Notes: a model not told the origin generated them from the sequence alone. DNA of 64,000 nt from CAVOAK01 sp965217615 (GCA_965217615.1 CBDCIT010000016.1:62001-126000), one strand, 5' to 3'; numbered from the stretch's first letter, positions 46,717-56,043 are shown. Numbers and translations are program-made.

Positions 46717-47526
46717 TCAGTCCAAGGTCTCCCGCCCGTCCCTGTGCCGTCCAACCTGCCCGTGGCCGTCTTCTGGAAGTGGGATCACGGCGCCGGAAAC
46801 ATCATGCGCATGGTCGTGATCATGCGTGTAGGGCGCCACATGCTGGGCGGCGTTCGGTCCGAACAGGGCGAGGAACTCCGGGTTCTGGCTTACAGCCGCA
46901 GGTTTACCCGAGCAACAGATGTGGTGGTTGAGGCAAATCACTCGATCGGTCGACGACATCACCATGTGAAGGTTATGCGAGACCATGAGTACGCCGCACC
47001 CCAGTTGGGCTCTCAATTCTGAGATAAGGCCGTAAAACTCTACTTCACCGGCAAAATCGACTCCTTGTGTCGGCTCATCGAGGACAAGAAGATGCGGCTC
47101 GCGAATTAATGCGCGAGCGAGCAATACCCGTTGCAGCTCGCCGCCCGACAGCTCGGCGACGTTGGCATCGGCCAACTTGTCAACACCCGTCGCGGCGAGC
47201 GCCTCCGATATCGAGGCCCGTGGTCGCGGACCCGTGAGTGTCATCAGACGGCTTACCGTCAATGGCAGAACCGGGTCGATTGCGAAACGTTGGGGCAAGT
47301 AGCCAACGACAAGTCCGGGGCGCCGGTCAATGCGTCCATTGTCTGGGGTGAGAAGGCCCAGCACGAGACGCGTGAGTGTCGTCTTGCCGGAGCCGTTCGG
47401 CCCAATCAGCGTCACGATTTCGCCAGCACTAACGGCAAGATCGATGCCATGCAGTACTTGCAGCTTGCCAAAGCGTAGATCGACATTCCGTACATCAACG
47501 AGCGGTAGATTCGATTGATCGTCCAT
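46717..47526 (-). CDS. znuC: Zinc ABC transporter ATP-binding protein ZnuC
   Basis: About 269 residues from ATG 47526. Walker A GPNGSGKTT, signature LSGGELQRVLLARAL, Walker B LLVLDEPTQGVD. The C-terminus has a histidine/aspartate-rich stretch (APYTHDHDHAHD) common in zinc-linked ZnuC proteins. An upstream in-frame extension to 47706 lacks support; the start at 47526 lies 37 bases after a Zur-box-like palindrome. Confidence 0.9.
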   Translation of the reverse strand: MDDQSNLPLVDVRNVDLRFGKLQVLHGIDLAVSAGEIVTLIGPNGSGKTTLTRLVLGLLTPDNGRIDRRPGLVVGYLPQRFAIDPVLPLTVSRLMTLTGPRPRASISEALAATGVDKLADANVAELSGGELQRVLLARALIREPHLLVLDEPTQGVDFAGEVEFYGLISELRAQLGCGVLMVSHNLHMVMSSTDRVICLNHHICCSGKPAAVSQNPEFLALFGPNAAQHVAPYTHDHDHAHDVSGAVIPLPEDGHGQVGRHRDGRETLD

Positions 47527-47562
47527 CGTGATACCGGCCCAATCGTAAAAACGTTGAAAAAC

Positions 47563-47575
47563 GTTATACAGTAAC
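47563..47575. promoter_or_regulatory. Zur-box-like palindrome upstream of znuCB
   Basis: GTTATACAGTAAC has GTTA/TAAC arms in an AT-rich context and lies 37 bases before the znuC start. Similar palindromes are bound by Zur in front of zinc uptake genes. Assignment rests on position and half-site form only. Confidence 0.45.
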
Positions 47576-47872
47576 ATTTTGGAAAGGAACATCGGCGCGG
47601 CCTTGCGGATATCCGCTTTCCGGCTGGCGAGCATCCGGGTTGACCATGTTCGGTGGCAGCCGCGAGGGAACTTCAACGTCGCGCGCCTGGTGACTACCGT
47701 CCGCACTTGTTAATTTTCGTTACTGAGATTTCGGGTAGCGAATGCGGATATATATCTCGGTTTTCAGCGACGTGGCGTTTGCTTGTACCGTGAGGTAGCG
47801 ATATTGGACTCGCCGTGCAATCAGAAGCTTGTCGGCATGAGCTTGCGAATTAGTCGAGAGGAGAACGAGGTC

Positions 47873-48775
47873 ATGGATCGAAGAACGCGGCTTGCGAAGC
47901 GAGTTCGGGCGCGAGAATTGACCGTTGTGCCCGGCGTCTACGATATGATTTCAGCGCGGATCGCTGATGGGCTTGGTTTCGATGCGATCTACATGACGGG
48001 GTACGGTGTGACGGCCTCGCATTTGGGCCTGCCAGATGCGGGGCTGGCGTCCTATTCGGAGATGGTGTCACGAGCGCAGATGATTGCAGCGGGGACGGCG
48101 ACGCCGCTCATCGCCGACGCCGACACCGGCTATGGCGGTCTTTTGAACGTGCAGCGCACCGTGCGGGGGTACGAGGCAGCCGGCGTCGCCGCAATTCAGC
48201 TTGAGGATCAGGAATTTTCAAAGAAGTGCGGCCACACGGAAGGTCGCCGCGTCATTCCGCTGGCCGACATGGTACGCAAGATCGAGGTTGCCGTCGAAAG
48301 CCGGCACGATCCGGACTTTCTCATCATTGCACGCACCGATGCACGTACCGCGCTCGGCTTCGACGAAGCGCTGCGCCGGGCCGAGGCGTATCGCGTCGCT
48401 GGCGCCGATGTCTTGTTCGTCGAATCTCCTGAGGACGAAGCGGAGTTCGAACGCATGGGTCAAACGATCGACGCGCCACTGCTCGCCAACATGGTCGAGA
48501 GTGGCCGCTCTCCTGTCTTGAGCGCAGAAAAATTGGCGGAGCTGGGCTTCACGATCGCGCTCTATCCGGGGACGGCATTTCTCGCAGCAGCGCACACCCT
48601 AGAGCGCGTGTATGGTCACTTGCACGCCCGTGGAACAAGTCTCGATATCGATCTGCGCCTGACCACGCTTTCGCACATGAATGAGACTATGGGGTTCGAG
48701 TCGGTTTGGGAGTTCGATTGTCAATCGGCGTCCAAAATTGACCCCCTATCGGCGTGCAATATTGACCCCCCTTAA
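47873..48775 (+). CDS. Isocitrate lyase/PEP mutase family protein, C-terminus replaced by IS21 sequence
   Basis: TIM-barrel enzyme (about 301 residues from ATG 47873). Family segments include TVVPGVYDMISARIADGLGF, MTGYGVTASHLG, LIADADTGYGG and AAIQLEDQEFSKKCGH with the mobile-loop cysteine. The group includes oxaloacetate decarboxylases, methylisocitrate lyases and phosphonate enzymes. IS21 entered after GFESVWEFD (48718). The last 19 codons are IS sequence in place of native RRWAET, found intact at 51278-51297. Probably still functional. Confidence 0.85.
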   Translation: MDRRTRLAKRVRARELTVVPGVYDMISARIADGLGFDAIYMTGYGVTASHLGLPDAGLASYSEMVSRAQMIAAGTATPLIADADTGYGGLLNVQRTVRGYEAAGVAAIQLEDQEFSKKCGHTEGRRVIPLADMVRKIEVAVESRHDPDFLIIARTDARTALGFDEALRRAEAYRVAGADVLFVESPEDEAEFERMGQTIDAPLLANMVESGRSPVLSAEKLAELGFTIALYPGTAFLAAAHTLERVYGHLHARGTSLDIDLRLTTLSHMNETMGFESVWEFDCQSASKIDPLSACNIDPP

Positions 48776-49654
48776 TGGCACGGCGGAGGTTGTCCCGGTA
48801 GTCAATAGGGGGACCCGAGCGGCTTCGTGTAGCGCCTTGCGGTGCGCGGAGCGAAGCCGCGTGGGCTTGACGTATACGTCAAGCCTGTTGACCCACCGGG
48901 GCAAGCGGGCCGCAGGCACGGCCTGTGCCGGGTCAGCAGCGGTTCTTGAAGCGCCAGCTCTCGTTTCGATGATCTCGCAATGGTGGGTCAGGCGGTCGAG
49001 CAGGGCTGTGGTCATCTTGGGGTCGCCGAAGACGGAGGGCCATTCGCCGAAAGCGAGGTTGGTGGTGACGATGATCGAGGTGCGCTCGTAGAGCCGGCTC
49101 ATCAGGTGGAACAGCAGCTGGCCACCGGCCTGAGCGAAGGGCAGGTAGCCGAGTTCGTCGAGGATGACGAAGTCGCGTCGGACGAGTTGGTCTGCGGTAC
49201 GGCCTTGGCGTCCGGAGCGGAGTTCGGCCTCGAGGTGGTTGACCAGGTCGACGACGTTGTAGCAGCGGCCACGGGCGCCCTTTCTGATACAGGCGCGGGC
49301 GATGGCGACGGCGAGATGGGTCTTTCCGGTGCCGGTGCCGCCGACCAGCACGATGTTGCGCTTGCTCTCCAGGAAGTCGCCGCCGGCGAGTTCCTGGATC
49401 AGGGGCTCATTGACCGGGGAAGCGGCGAAGTCGAAGTCGGCCAGCTCCTTGGCCGTCGGCAGCTTGGCGGACGTCATCTGGTACTTGATGGAGCGCGCCT
49501 GCTTGTCGGCGACCTCGGTCTGCAGCAGCGTACCGATGATCTGTTGCACCGGATGACGGCGCTTGAGCCCGTCGGCGAGGATGTCGTCGTAGGCGGCGCG
49601 CATGCCTGCAAGCTTCAGCGCCGTCATCATCGCCAGCACATCATGACGCTCCAT
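48746..49654 (-). CDS. istB: IS21 helper ATPase IstB, altered C-terminus
   Basis: AAA+ ATPase of IS21 transposition, with Walker A GGTGTGKTHLA and Walker B RRDFVILDELGYLPF. Normal IstB proteins end about GNESWRFK; here the equivalent codons (ESWRFKNR) exist in another frame near 48950. The actual frame reads ETRAGASRTAAD and runs about 50 residues too long. A small deletion near 48961 explains this. Overlaps the istA end by 14 bases. Confidence 0.88.
   Translation of the reverse strand: MERHDVLAMMTALKLAGMRAAYDDILADGLKRRHPVQQIIGTLLQTEVADKQARSIKYQMTSAKLPTAKELADFDFAASPVNEPLIQELAGGDFLESKRNIVLVGGTGTGKTHLAVAIARACIRKGARGRCYNVVDLVNHLEAELRSGRQGRTADQLVRRDFVILDELGYLPFAQAGGQLLFHLMSRLYERTSIIVTTNLAFGEWPSVFGDPKMTTALLDRLTHHCEIIETRAGASRTAADPAQAVPAARLPRWVNRLDVYVKPTRLRSAHRKALHEAARVPLLTTGTTSAVPLRGVNIARR
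48864..48885. repeat. Perfect 22-bp palindrome inside the IS21 tail
   Basis: GGCTTGACGTA followed directly by its reverse complement. It lies beyond the true coding end of istB, in the non-coding tail of the IS. Could be a terminator stem or a protein-binding site. Confidence 0.6.
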
Positions 49655-51164
49655 GACCGGCCTCCCTCAGGCGGTCGTAGCGGCGGCAGTCGGCCACCGG
49701 CTGGTGGCGAAGCTGCAGGCCCTCGGGCGTTGGGATGGCCGGCGGCGGCGGCGGCTGGCGGTGCCGGGCGAGGATGTTGAGCACAACGTCAGCGCTGCAG
49801 GCGCCGCAGGCGAGCGCTTCGGCGCAGGCCGCCTCGACCGCCTCCAGCCCGTCCTCCAGCACCGCCGCGAGGATTTTGACGATCTGACGATCACCGTCGT
49901 CGCGGCCGGTGAGCCGTGCCCGCATGCGGCCCAGCGCGCCGGGCAGTTGCCAACCCTTGAAAGGCGCGCCATTCCTCAGCGCACCGGGCTTCCGTGTCAG
50001 GATCGGCACGTAGTGCCATGGATTGCAGGCGATCTCACCGCGTCCAAAGCTCCGGGGGTGTTCGGCAACGGTCTCGCCATCCTGGCGGATGACAATCCGA
50101 TCGGCATAGGCCCGCACGTCGACCGTCCGCCCCACGGCGCGGGCCGCCACGCTGTAGTGGTTGTTGTCGAAGCGCACCAGACAGGTCTTGGAGACCGATA
50201 CCTCGGTGGCGTGGAAGCCGTCGAAGGGGCCGCGATAGGCCATCAGGAAGGGCCGCTCCTCCTCGAACACCTGCCACACCGTCTTGCCCTCGATCATCGG
50301 ATGCGGCCGCTTCTTGGCGTCCTCGATGCACCGATCCATCAGCCACTCGTTGATCTCGGCGTAGGAGCCGCCCCGCGGGATGGGCACGAACAAGCGGCCG
50401 CGGAGGTAACCCACCTGCCTCTCGACCTGGCCCTTCTCCCAGCCCGCACCCGGAGTGCACGCCACCGGCTCCACCAGATGGTGGGAGCACAGCTCCAGAA
50501 AGCGCCGGTTGTAGGCGCGCTCCTTGCCCACGAACACCATGCTCACCGCCGTCTTCATGTTGTCGTAGATGCCCCGCCGGCAGACCCCGCCGAAGAAGTG
50601 GAAGGCCCGTTCGTGCGCCTCGAACACCATCTCCTGGCTCTCGCGCGGGAAGATCTGAACCAGCTGCATGCGGCTGTAGCAGAGCCGCATGTGCGCTGCC
50701 TTCACCTTGGTCGTCACACCCGACAGGCGCGCGTACTCGTGGCTCCAGTCGAACTGGTAGGCCTCGCCGGGATCGAAGCTCAGCGGCACAAAACCCTGCG
50801 ACGGCGACAACAGCCGCCACCGCCGACGCCAGGTCCTGGCGTAGCGGCGCACCGCGTCGTAGCCGCCGCCATAGCCCAGAGCCGCAAGGTCTTCATGAAT
50901 CCGCAGCAGAGAAAAGCGGTCCCGGCGCGGCTTCTTCTCGTTGGCCTCAAGCCGGCGCTCCAGCTCCTCCACCCACGGCCCAAGCTTCGGCATCGGCTGG
51001 ATCTTGCGCTCGTAGCTGAACGAGGTCTCATCACCCCGAACCACCTTGCGCACCGTGTTCTTCGAAACCCTCAAATCCCGGGCGATCTTCTTGATCGGAA
51101 CACCCCTCACCAGATGATCCCGACGGATCCGCGCAATCGTCTCCACAACCAGCATCTCCCCCAC
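49641..51164 (-). CDS. istA: IS21 transposase IstA
   Basis: 507 residues. N-terminal HTH (GVPIKKIARDLRVSKNTVRK), integrase core with aspartates in YQFDWSHEYARL and RRGIYDNMKTAV and glutamate in GWEKGQVERQVGYLRGR. Full length with no visible damage. Confidence 0.94.
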   Translation of the reverse strand: MGEMLVVETIARIRRDHLVRGVPIKKIARDLRVSKNTVRKVVRGDETSFSYERKIQPMPKLGPWVEELERRLEANEKKPRRDRFSLLRIHEDLAALGYGGGYDAVRRYARTWRRRWRLLSPSQGFVPLSFDPGEAYQFDWSHEYARLSGVTTKVKAAHMRLCYSRMQLVQIFPRESQEMVFEAHERAFHFFGGVCRRGIYDNMKTAVSMVFVGKERAYNRRFLELCSHHLVEPVACTPGAGWEKGQVERQVGYLRGRLFVPIPRGGSYAEINEWLMDRCIEDAKKRPHPMIEGKTVWQVFEEERPFLMAYRGPFDGFHATEVSVSKTCLVRFDNNHYSVAARAVGRTVDVRAYADRIVIRQDGETVAEHPRSFGRGEIACNPWHYVPILTRKPGALRNGAPFKGWQLPGALGRMRARLTGRDDGDRQIVKILAAVLEDGLEAVEAACAEALACGACSADVVLNILARHRQPPPPPAIPTPEGLQLRHQPVADCRRYDRLREAGHGAS

Positions 51165-51294
51165 CTCGTCTGTCCAAACAACAAGGTGTGTTAAAAATCA
51201 CAAACCCAGGGGGGTCAATTTTGGACGCCGATAACCCCCAATAGGGGGTCAATATTCCACGCCGAACAACATTCGATCGGCGGTGGGCCGAAAC

Positions 51295-52035
51295 GTGAAT
51301 AAGCGCCGCCCCGTGATAGTGCCCAAGGCTGTCATATTCGACCTTGACGATACCATCATCAACAGCAATCGCCGGCTTGTATGGCGCAAAACCATAGGCC
51401 GGTTCAAGGATCGGTTGCGAGGCTATGACGTTGAGGAAGTTGTGGCGACAATCTCAGATGCGGCCAATGCGTTCTGGGCGGACGCAGAAAACAACAGGCA
51501 ATGGGGTCTCAATATACCTGAGGGGCGAAGGACGATGATCGGGAATGTGCTTGAGCGCATCGGGCTGCGCGATGCAGGTCTTCAGGAAGATCTTATGAAA
51601 GCATACCCAGAAGGGCGAGACGATGCCCTCGCGCTTTACCCTGGTGCCATAGACACGCTTGAACGATTGAAGGCAATCGGAATCCGCTTGGCCATGTTGA
51701 CCAACGGCACCAGTGAGATGCAACGTAGGAAGATCGACCGGTTCGGGCTGACGGCGCATTTCGAGTATATTCAGGTCCAGGAAGAGTTTGGCATCGGCAA
51801 GCCTGACCCCGCCGCATTCCACAATATTCTGAAGGCGCTCGGCGTGCACGCACACGAAGTTTGGATGGTTGGCGATCACCTCGAGCTCGACGTGGCGGCT
51901 GCACAAACCATCGGTATATTTGGCATTTGGCACGATCATGCAGGTGCAGGCCTGCCCGCCGATCATGCAGTTCGGCCAGACCGCATCGTCACCGCTATCT
52001 CGGAGCTGCTCACTCTGGCTGGAATGGATTTATGA
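51295..52035 (+). CDS. HAD-superfamily hydrolase
   Basis: About 246 residues. Motif I KAVIFDLDDTIIN, motif II MLTNGTSEMQRR, motif III lysine in FGIGKPDPAAF and motif IV MVGDHLELDVAAA. GTG 51295 overlapped the stop of the PEP-mutase-like gene (ACGTGA) before IS21 came between them, so the two formed a coupled operon. A phosphatase for a metabolite of that enzyme is a fair guess. Confidence 0.88.
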   Translation: MNKRRPVIVPKAVIFDLDDTIINSNRRLVWRKTIGRFKDRLRGYDVEEVVATISDAANAFWADAENNRQWGLNIPEGRRTMIGNVLERIGLRDAGLQEDLMKAYPEGRDDALALYPGAIDTLERLKAIGIRLAMLTNGTSEMQRRKIDRFGLTAHFEYIQVQEEFGIGKPDPAAFHNILKALGVHAHEVWMVGDHLELDVAAAQTIGIFGIWHDHAGAGLPADHAVRPDRIVTAISELLTLAGMDL

Positions 52036-52110
52036 TTTCAAAGCGGTAGGCGGTATCGTCGGCCGGAAACACCGCCTCCGCTTGCCAAATCTTGTAAACC
52101 GGCGTGTCAG

Positions 52111-53199
52111 GGCTTTGGTGCATGGACCTGAGGATTAGGATATCTGGCTCCGCTTCCGTCTTTGAGAGTTTGTCATGCCTTTCAAGTTCCACGCATCGCG
52201 TCGCCACCATATCCCCAGAGCCAAGTACCGGGTCATGAACTGGCCGGATTATGACCGTGGTTTGGTTCGGCGCGGCGACATTCGTTTCTGGATTGATGAG
52301 CGCGCCCTGGAGCAATGGGACGCAGCCAAACGGCGAACTCCTGGTGGCCAGCGGCGGTTTTCAGAGTTGGCGATTTCCACGACACTGATGCTGGGGATGG
52401 TCTTCAGACTGCCGCTGCGCCAGACGGAAGGCTTTGTGCGTTCCCTCGTGGACTTTATGGGGTGCGATCTGCCGGTGCCGGATCACACCACGCTGTCGCG
52501 GTGGTGGCGAACGGTGGATGTCGTTGTGGAAACTAGCACGAACAAATGGCCTACGGATATCGTGCTGGATTCCACGGGCCTGAAATTCTTTGGCGCTGGC
52601 GAGGGGGCTCGCGCCAAGCACGGTGAAACGCGGCGCTCGTGGCGCAAACTGCATATCTCGGTTGACCCGGCCAGCAGCGAGATCCGGACGCATGAACTGA
52701 CCGGTGACGACACGGCCGATGCGACGATGGCGGGACCGCTGGTCGCCGGTTCCGGTGGGATGATCCGGCGCGTGTTTGCCGACGGCGCCTATGACGGGGA
52801 GCCCGTGACAAAAGCGATCCGAGAAGCTCGGCCACCGAATTCACCACCTGAAATCATCATCCCGCCACGCGCCACATCCATTCCTCCCCCGGACACCCCT
52901 CATGGCGGATCGGAACGGGAGCACCATGCGGCGGAGATCGCGTCGAAGGGAAGGATGAACTGGCAGAAACGACAGGGCTACGGATTGAGAGCGCTTGGCG
53001 AAACAGCCATGGCTCGCGTCAAGAGGCTCAACGGCGGCAAGCTCACCGCTCGCACATTCCAATCCCAACAAACCGAAATCGCCATGCAGATCGACGCACT
53101 CAATCGCTCTATCCGTGCGGCGAAACCAAACACAATCAGGATCCGCTAACCAACCGGGGAATGGGCGATCACACCATCGCGGCTCCATGCACCAAAGCC
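52111..53199 (+). mobile_element. IS5-family-like element, copy 1
   Basis: 1089 bp. Terminal inverted repeats GGCTTTGGTGCATGGA at both ends. Nearly identical to copy 2 at 56858-59394. Flanks are TCAG on the left and GCAG on the right, so the 4-bp duplication is imperfect or lost. It borders the HAD gene on one side and the C-terminal fragment of an OLD-type ATPase on the other, suggesting a deletion next to the IS. Confidence 0.9.
52175..53149 (+). CDS. IS5-family transposase
   Basis: 324-residue DDE transposase. The first catalytic aspartate lies in DIVLDSTGLKFFG, the second in VFADGAYDGEPV and the glutamate in YGLRALGETAMARVKRL. Intact reading frame, unlike copy 2. Confidence 0.92.
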   Translation: MPFKFHASRRHHIPRAKYRVMNWPDYDRGLVRRGDIRFWIDERALEQWDAAKRRTPGGQRRFSELAISTTLMLGMVFRLPLRQTEGFVRSLVDFMGCDLPVPDHTTLSRWWRTVDVVVETSTNKWPTDIVLDSTGLKFFGAGEGARAKHGETRRSWRKLHISVDPASSEIRTHELTGDDTADATMAGPLVAGSGGMIRRVFADGAYDGEPVTKAIREARPPNSPPEIIIPPRATSIPPPDTPHGGSEREHHAAEIASKGRMNWQKRQGYGLRALGETAMARVKRLNGGKLTARTFQSQQTEIAMQIDALNRSIRAAKPNTIRIR

Positions 53200-53540
53200 G
53201 CAGAACCCCTCTACCTCCCCAACAGGTACGATCCACAATCCCTCTGCTCTGCATAATGAATCCAGCTTATTGAATTGGTGAGTGGCCTGATCTGCTGGTA
53301 TCGCATGGGTACCGGCCTGTTTTATTGCGTCCCAAGGAGAGGCTTTTCGGGATTGCTCACTAATTTTGGACTGCAAATCACTTGGAAATGGCCCCGTTTC
53401 GGGTACCTTTTCTAAAGTATTCTCGATGCCCTTCTTGATTTCTATTCCTGTCAGACAAGGCTTGAGTTCATCGATAGCTGTTTTAAAGTTGCGCGCCGAA
53501 CTCGCCCTCTCATTCCAATTCCCATTTAAACTCTCCACTA
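53200..53540 (-). pseudogene. C-terminal fragment of an OLD-type AAA ATPase
   Basis: About 113 residues (IVESLNGNWNERASSARNF ... AEGLWIVPVGEVEGFC). The ending resembles the C-termini of OLD-family ATPase/TOPRIM proteins (IVPVGELE-type). It is cut by IS5-like copy 1 at 53199/53200 and by the IS1595 transposon at 53548/53549. Placed after the fragment at 56061-56857 it continues the frame exactly (INDVKK then IVES). Base composition is AT-richer than the core genes. Confidence 0.78.
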
Positions 53541-53663
53541 TTTTTTTAGGGATTTACATACAATTTTAGCCAATAAATAGATAAAGATCTGTTTTATTGG
53601 GTAAATTATCTCTTGAAGCATATGTCGTATCTCCCTATATTGTTAGCCATAGGGAGACTAAAC

Positions 53664-54600
53664 ATGGCAAAACGCGACAAGATCGAAATCATGAGCGCCT
53701 GGGATTTCATGGCGCGGTTTCCAACAGACAAAGACGCACGGGCTCACATCGAGCGGATGCGCTGGGGCGACGAACCTTATTGCCCGCACTGTGGTAGCGT
53801 TCGTGTCACCCGCGTCACAAGCGAGAAGCCGCAGCCTTACCGGTGCAAGGATTGCCGAAAGCACTTCTCAGTCACGACCGGAACCGTGTTTCATTCAGCC
53901 AACCTGTCGCCGCGCAAGTGCCTCTACGCGATCTATCTCATGGTTATCGCCAAGAAGTCTGTATCAAGCTGCCAGTTGGCGCGGGAATTGGGTTGCACAC
54001 AGAAAACCGCTTGGTATCTGGCGCAGCGCATTCGAGAGACTTGGTTGAACAAATCTGCTGTCGGCGATCCGATGGTCGGCGAGGTCGAGGTTGACGAGAC
54101 CCATATTGGTGGCAAGGAGAAGAACAAGCACGGAAACAAAAAGCTCCATGCGGGCCGCGGTGGTGTTGGCAAGCAGCCGGTCGTTGAAATGCGAGAGCGC
54201 AAATCCGGTCGCATCAAGGCCCGTCCGATTGACGGGACCGACGCCGCCCACTTGAAAAGCGCAGTACGCTCCGAGGTCAAACCCGGCTCGACGATCTACA
54301 CGGACGGTCACAAGGCATACAAGGGCATGGGAGAATATAAGCATGAAACCGTCGAACACTCGGTCGGCGAGTACGTGCGCGATATGGCACATACGAATGG
54401 CATCGAGTCCTTTTTGGGCTCTCCTGAAGCGCGGCTACATTGGAACTTTCCACCACTTTTCCGAAAAGCACATGGGCCGATATGTTGATGAGTTCGCTAC
54501 ACGGCATAATCGTTGCAATTGGGACACTATTGCCCATATCGACCAGAGCCTTCGCAACGCTCGCGGCGTGCTGGGCTACAAGGCACTCACTGCTAATTGA
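53664..54600 (+). pseudogene. IS1595-family transposase, one-base frameshift
   Basis: N-terminal zinc ribbon (PYCPHCGSVRV, YRCKDCRKHFSV). The ISXO2-like DDE core has aspartate in EVEVDETHIGGKEKN and IYTDGHKAY, and the late glutamate (family asparagine) region HTNGIESFW. The frame breaks at a run of five T (54411-54415). With four T it would read ESFWALLKRGYIGTFHHFSE to GVLGYKALTAN, ending at 54600. Slippage at the T run could still yield some full protein. ATG 54609 of the methyltransferase follows 8 bases later. Confidence 0.85.
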
Positions 54601-54608
54601 GAGGTATT

Positions 54609-55364
54609 ATGCCGCGCAAAGCCAAACAGCTTGTAGGACCAATCGACACGACACTGGATACCCTTACCGCAGCGGTGTTTTCCGGCCAAAGAACCGTCCA
54701 CGCGCCGCCATTGGCACTGCCAGCCGAACTAAAACCAAATGCGAAACTCAAGATGGATGGGCTCGATTTTCTTTCCATGTTGCCATCTGACGCGATCCCG
54801 GTTGCCTTTCTCGACCCGCAATATCGCGGCGTGCTCGAAAAGCTGTCTTACGGGAATGAAGGAAAGGACCGCGGCAAGAGGCGCTGTGCCTTGGAGCAGA
54901 TGTCAGAGGACGTGATTGGCCGGTTTATACGCGGCATCGACTTGGCCTTGATCCCGTCCGGTCATCTGTTTCTGTGGGTAGACAAGTTTCACTTGTGCCA
55001 AGGTACGCACCCATGGTTTGACGGCACGAGTCTTGATGTTGTGGACTTGGTGACATGGGATAAGGGTACGTTCGGCATGGGCTACCGTACGCGCCGCAGG
55101 GCGGAATACTGCGTCGTCTTGCAGAAGCAGCCGCGCAGGGCGAAGGGCGTGTGGAAGATTCATAACATCCCGGACGTGATTCAGGAGAAGGTGTCGCAGC
55201 GCGACCATCCGCACACGAAGCCGGTTGACCTACAAGGCGAACTCATGGCCGCTGTGAGCCACGAAGGGGATTTCGTGATCGATCCCGCCGCCGGCTCGTT
55301 TTCGGTTCTACAGGCGGCGCAGAACAGACGGCGCACCTTCCTTGGCTGCGACCTGAACGGCTAG
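54609..55364 (+). CDS. DNA adenine/cytosine-N4 methyltransferase, transposon passenger
   Basis: 251 residues. Beta-class order: motif IV first (DPQY at 69-72, where most relatives have DPPY). A middle target-recognition part has LIPSGHLFLWVDKFHL. The SAM-binding half is C-terminal (HTKPVDLQGELMAAV, then DPAAGSFSVLQAA and TFLGCDLNG). N6-adenine or N4-cytosine cannot be separated by eye. A GAGAGG lies 5-9 bases before the ATG. It is coupled to the nuclease gene 4 bases downstream, as expected for modification and restriction partners. Confidence 0.85.
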   Translation: MPRKAKQLVGPIDTTLDTLTAAVFSGQRTVHAPPLALPAELKPNAKLKMDGLDFLSMLPSDAIPVAFLDPQYRGVLEKLSYGNEGKDRGKRRCALEQMSEDVIGRFIRGIDLALIPSGHLFLWVDKFHLCQGTHPWFDGTSLDVVDLVTWDKGTFGMGYRTRRRAEYCVVLQKQPRRAKGVWKIHNIPDVIQEKVSQRDHPHTKPVDLQGELMAAVSHEGDFVIDPAAGSFSVLQAAQNRRRTFLGCDLNG

Positions 55365-55368
55365 CCCC

Positions 55369-56043
55369 TTGGCCCGCCTCCGGGACGCAAACCCCAAGAA
55401 CACGTCAGGCTCCTATGAGCGACTGTTCGGAAACGCAGCGCTAGGCGATCTCGCTGGCAAGGTCCAGTCCGCCGTAATATCGTCGGGTTCTGAACTTGAA
55501 GCTATGATCGCGGCCTCGGTGCCGAACATACCGGACCTCGACGCCTTCCTCGAACAAGAGATCATGCCCGAAGGCGTGTGGCTGGTCCGCAAGCGTCAGA
55601 TCAAGCAGAGCAACACCTTGAACTTCGCCGGGTCGGAACCCGACTTCATGGTGTTCAAGCGTCGTGGCGGCGTGCAAGCGTGTCACATCATCGAGTTGAA
55701 GGACGGCCATGTGTTCGACACCAAGAAGGCCAGCGCGGAGCGCCAAGCCATGCACGGGTTTATCGAACGCAACGCCCAGCACATCCAGTATCGGTTCCGG
55801 GCGCACTTCTGCGCTTTCAATCAGGACGACCGGCAGGCGATATGGGACGGCTTCAAGCGTCGGATCGCGCACGAAGAGGCGATGACCGGCCGTGAGTTCT
55901 GCGAACTGCTGGAGATCGACTACGACGCAATAGTGAAACGGCGTCAGACAGATTGCTACGACAACTGTGAGTATTTCGTCGAGGAGGTTCTCAAGATCGA
56001 ACCCGTGCGTCTACGGGTGCAGCAACTCCTGCGCGATGGCTAA
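55369..56043 (+). CDS. Putative type II restriction endonuclease (PD-(D/E)XK), transposon passenger
   Basis: 224 residues from TTG 55369; no ATG or GTG start is available in frame nearby. The nuclease core is PDF at 91-93 (NFAGSEPDFMVFKRRGG) and ELK at 109-111 (ACHIIELKDGHVF), the spacing of PD-(D/E)XK enzymes. It follows the methyltransferase by 4 bases and ends 17 bases before the transposon's inverted-repeat tip. Recognition site unknown. I infer restriction function from motif and neighbour. Confidence 0.78.
   Translation: MARLRDANPKNTSGSYERLFGNAALGDLAGKVQSAVISSGSELEAMIAASVPNIPDLDAFLEQEIMPEGVWLVRKRQIKQSNTLNFAGSEPDFMVFKRRGGVQACHIIELKDGHVFDTKKASAERQAMHGFIERNAQHIQYRFRAHFCAFNQDDRQAIWDGFKRRIAHEEAMTGREFCELLEIDYDAIVKRRQTDCYDNCEYFVEEVLKIEPVRLRVQQLLRDG

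Larger units (their letters stand above)
48719..51271 (-). mobile_element. IS21-family element
   Basis: 2553 bp with ends TGTCAATCGGCGTCC and (inverted) TGTTGTTCGGCGTGG, and internal end repeats containing AAAATTGACCCCC or AATATTGACCCCC, as usual for IS21 multi-repeat ends. Target duplication TTCGAT (48713-48718 and 51272-51277). Carries istA and istB. It splits an operon whose two genes originally overlapped by GTGA. Confidence 0.94.

Noticed and set aside
49653..51194. 513-codon plus-strand frame over the IS21 istA gene
   Set aside because: Antisense shadow of istA, rich in His/Arg/Ala as expected for the reverse of a GC-rich gene.
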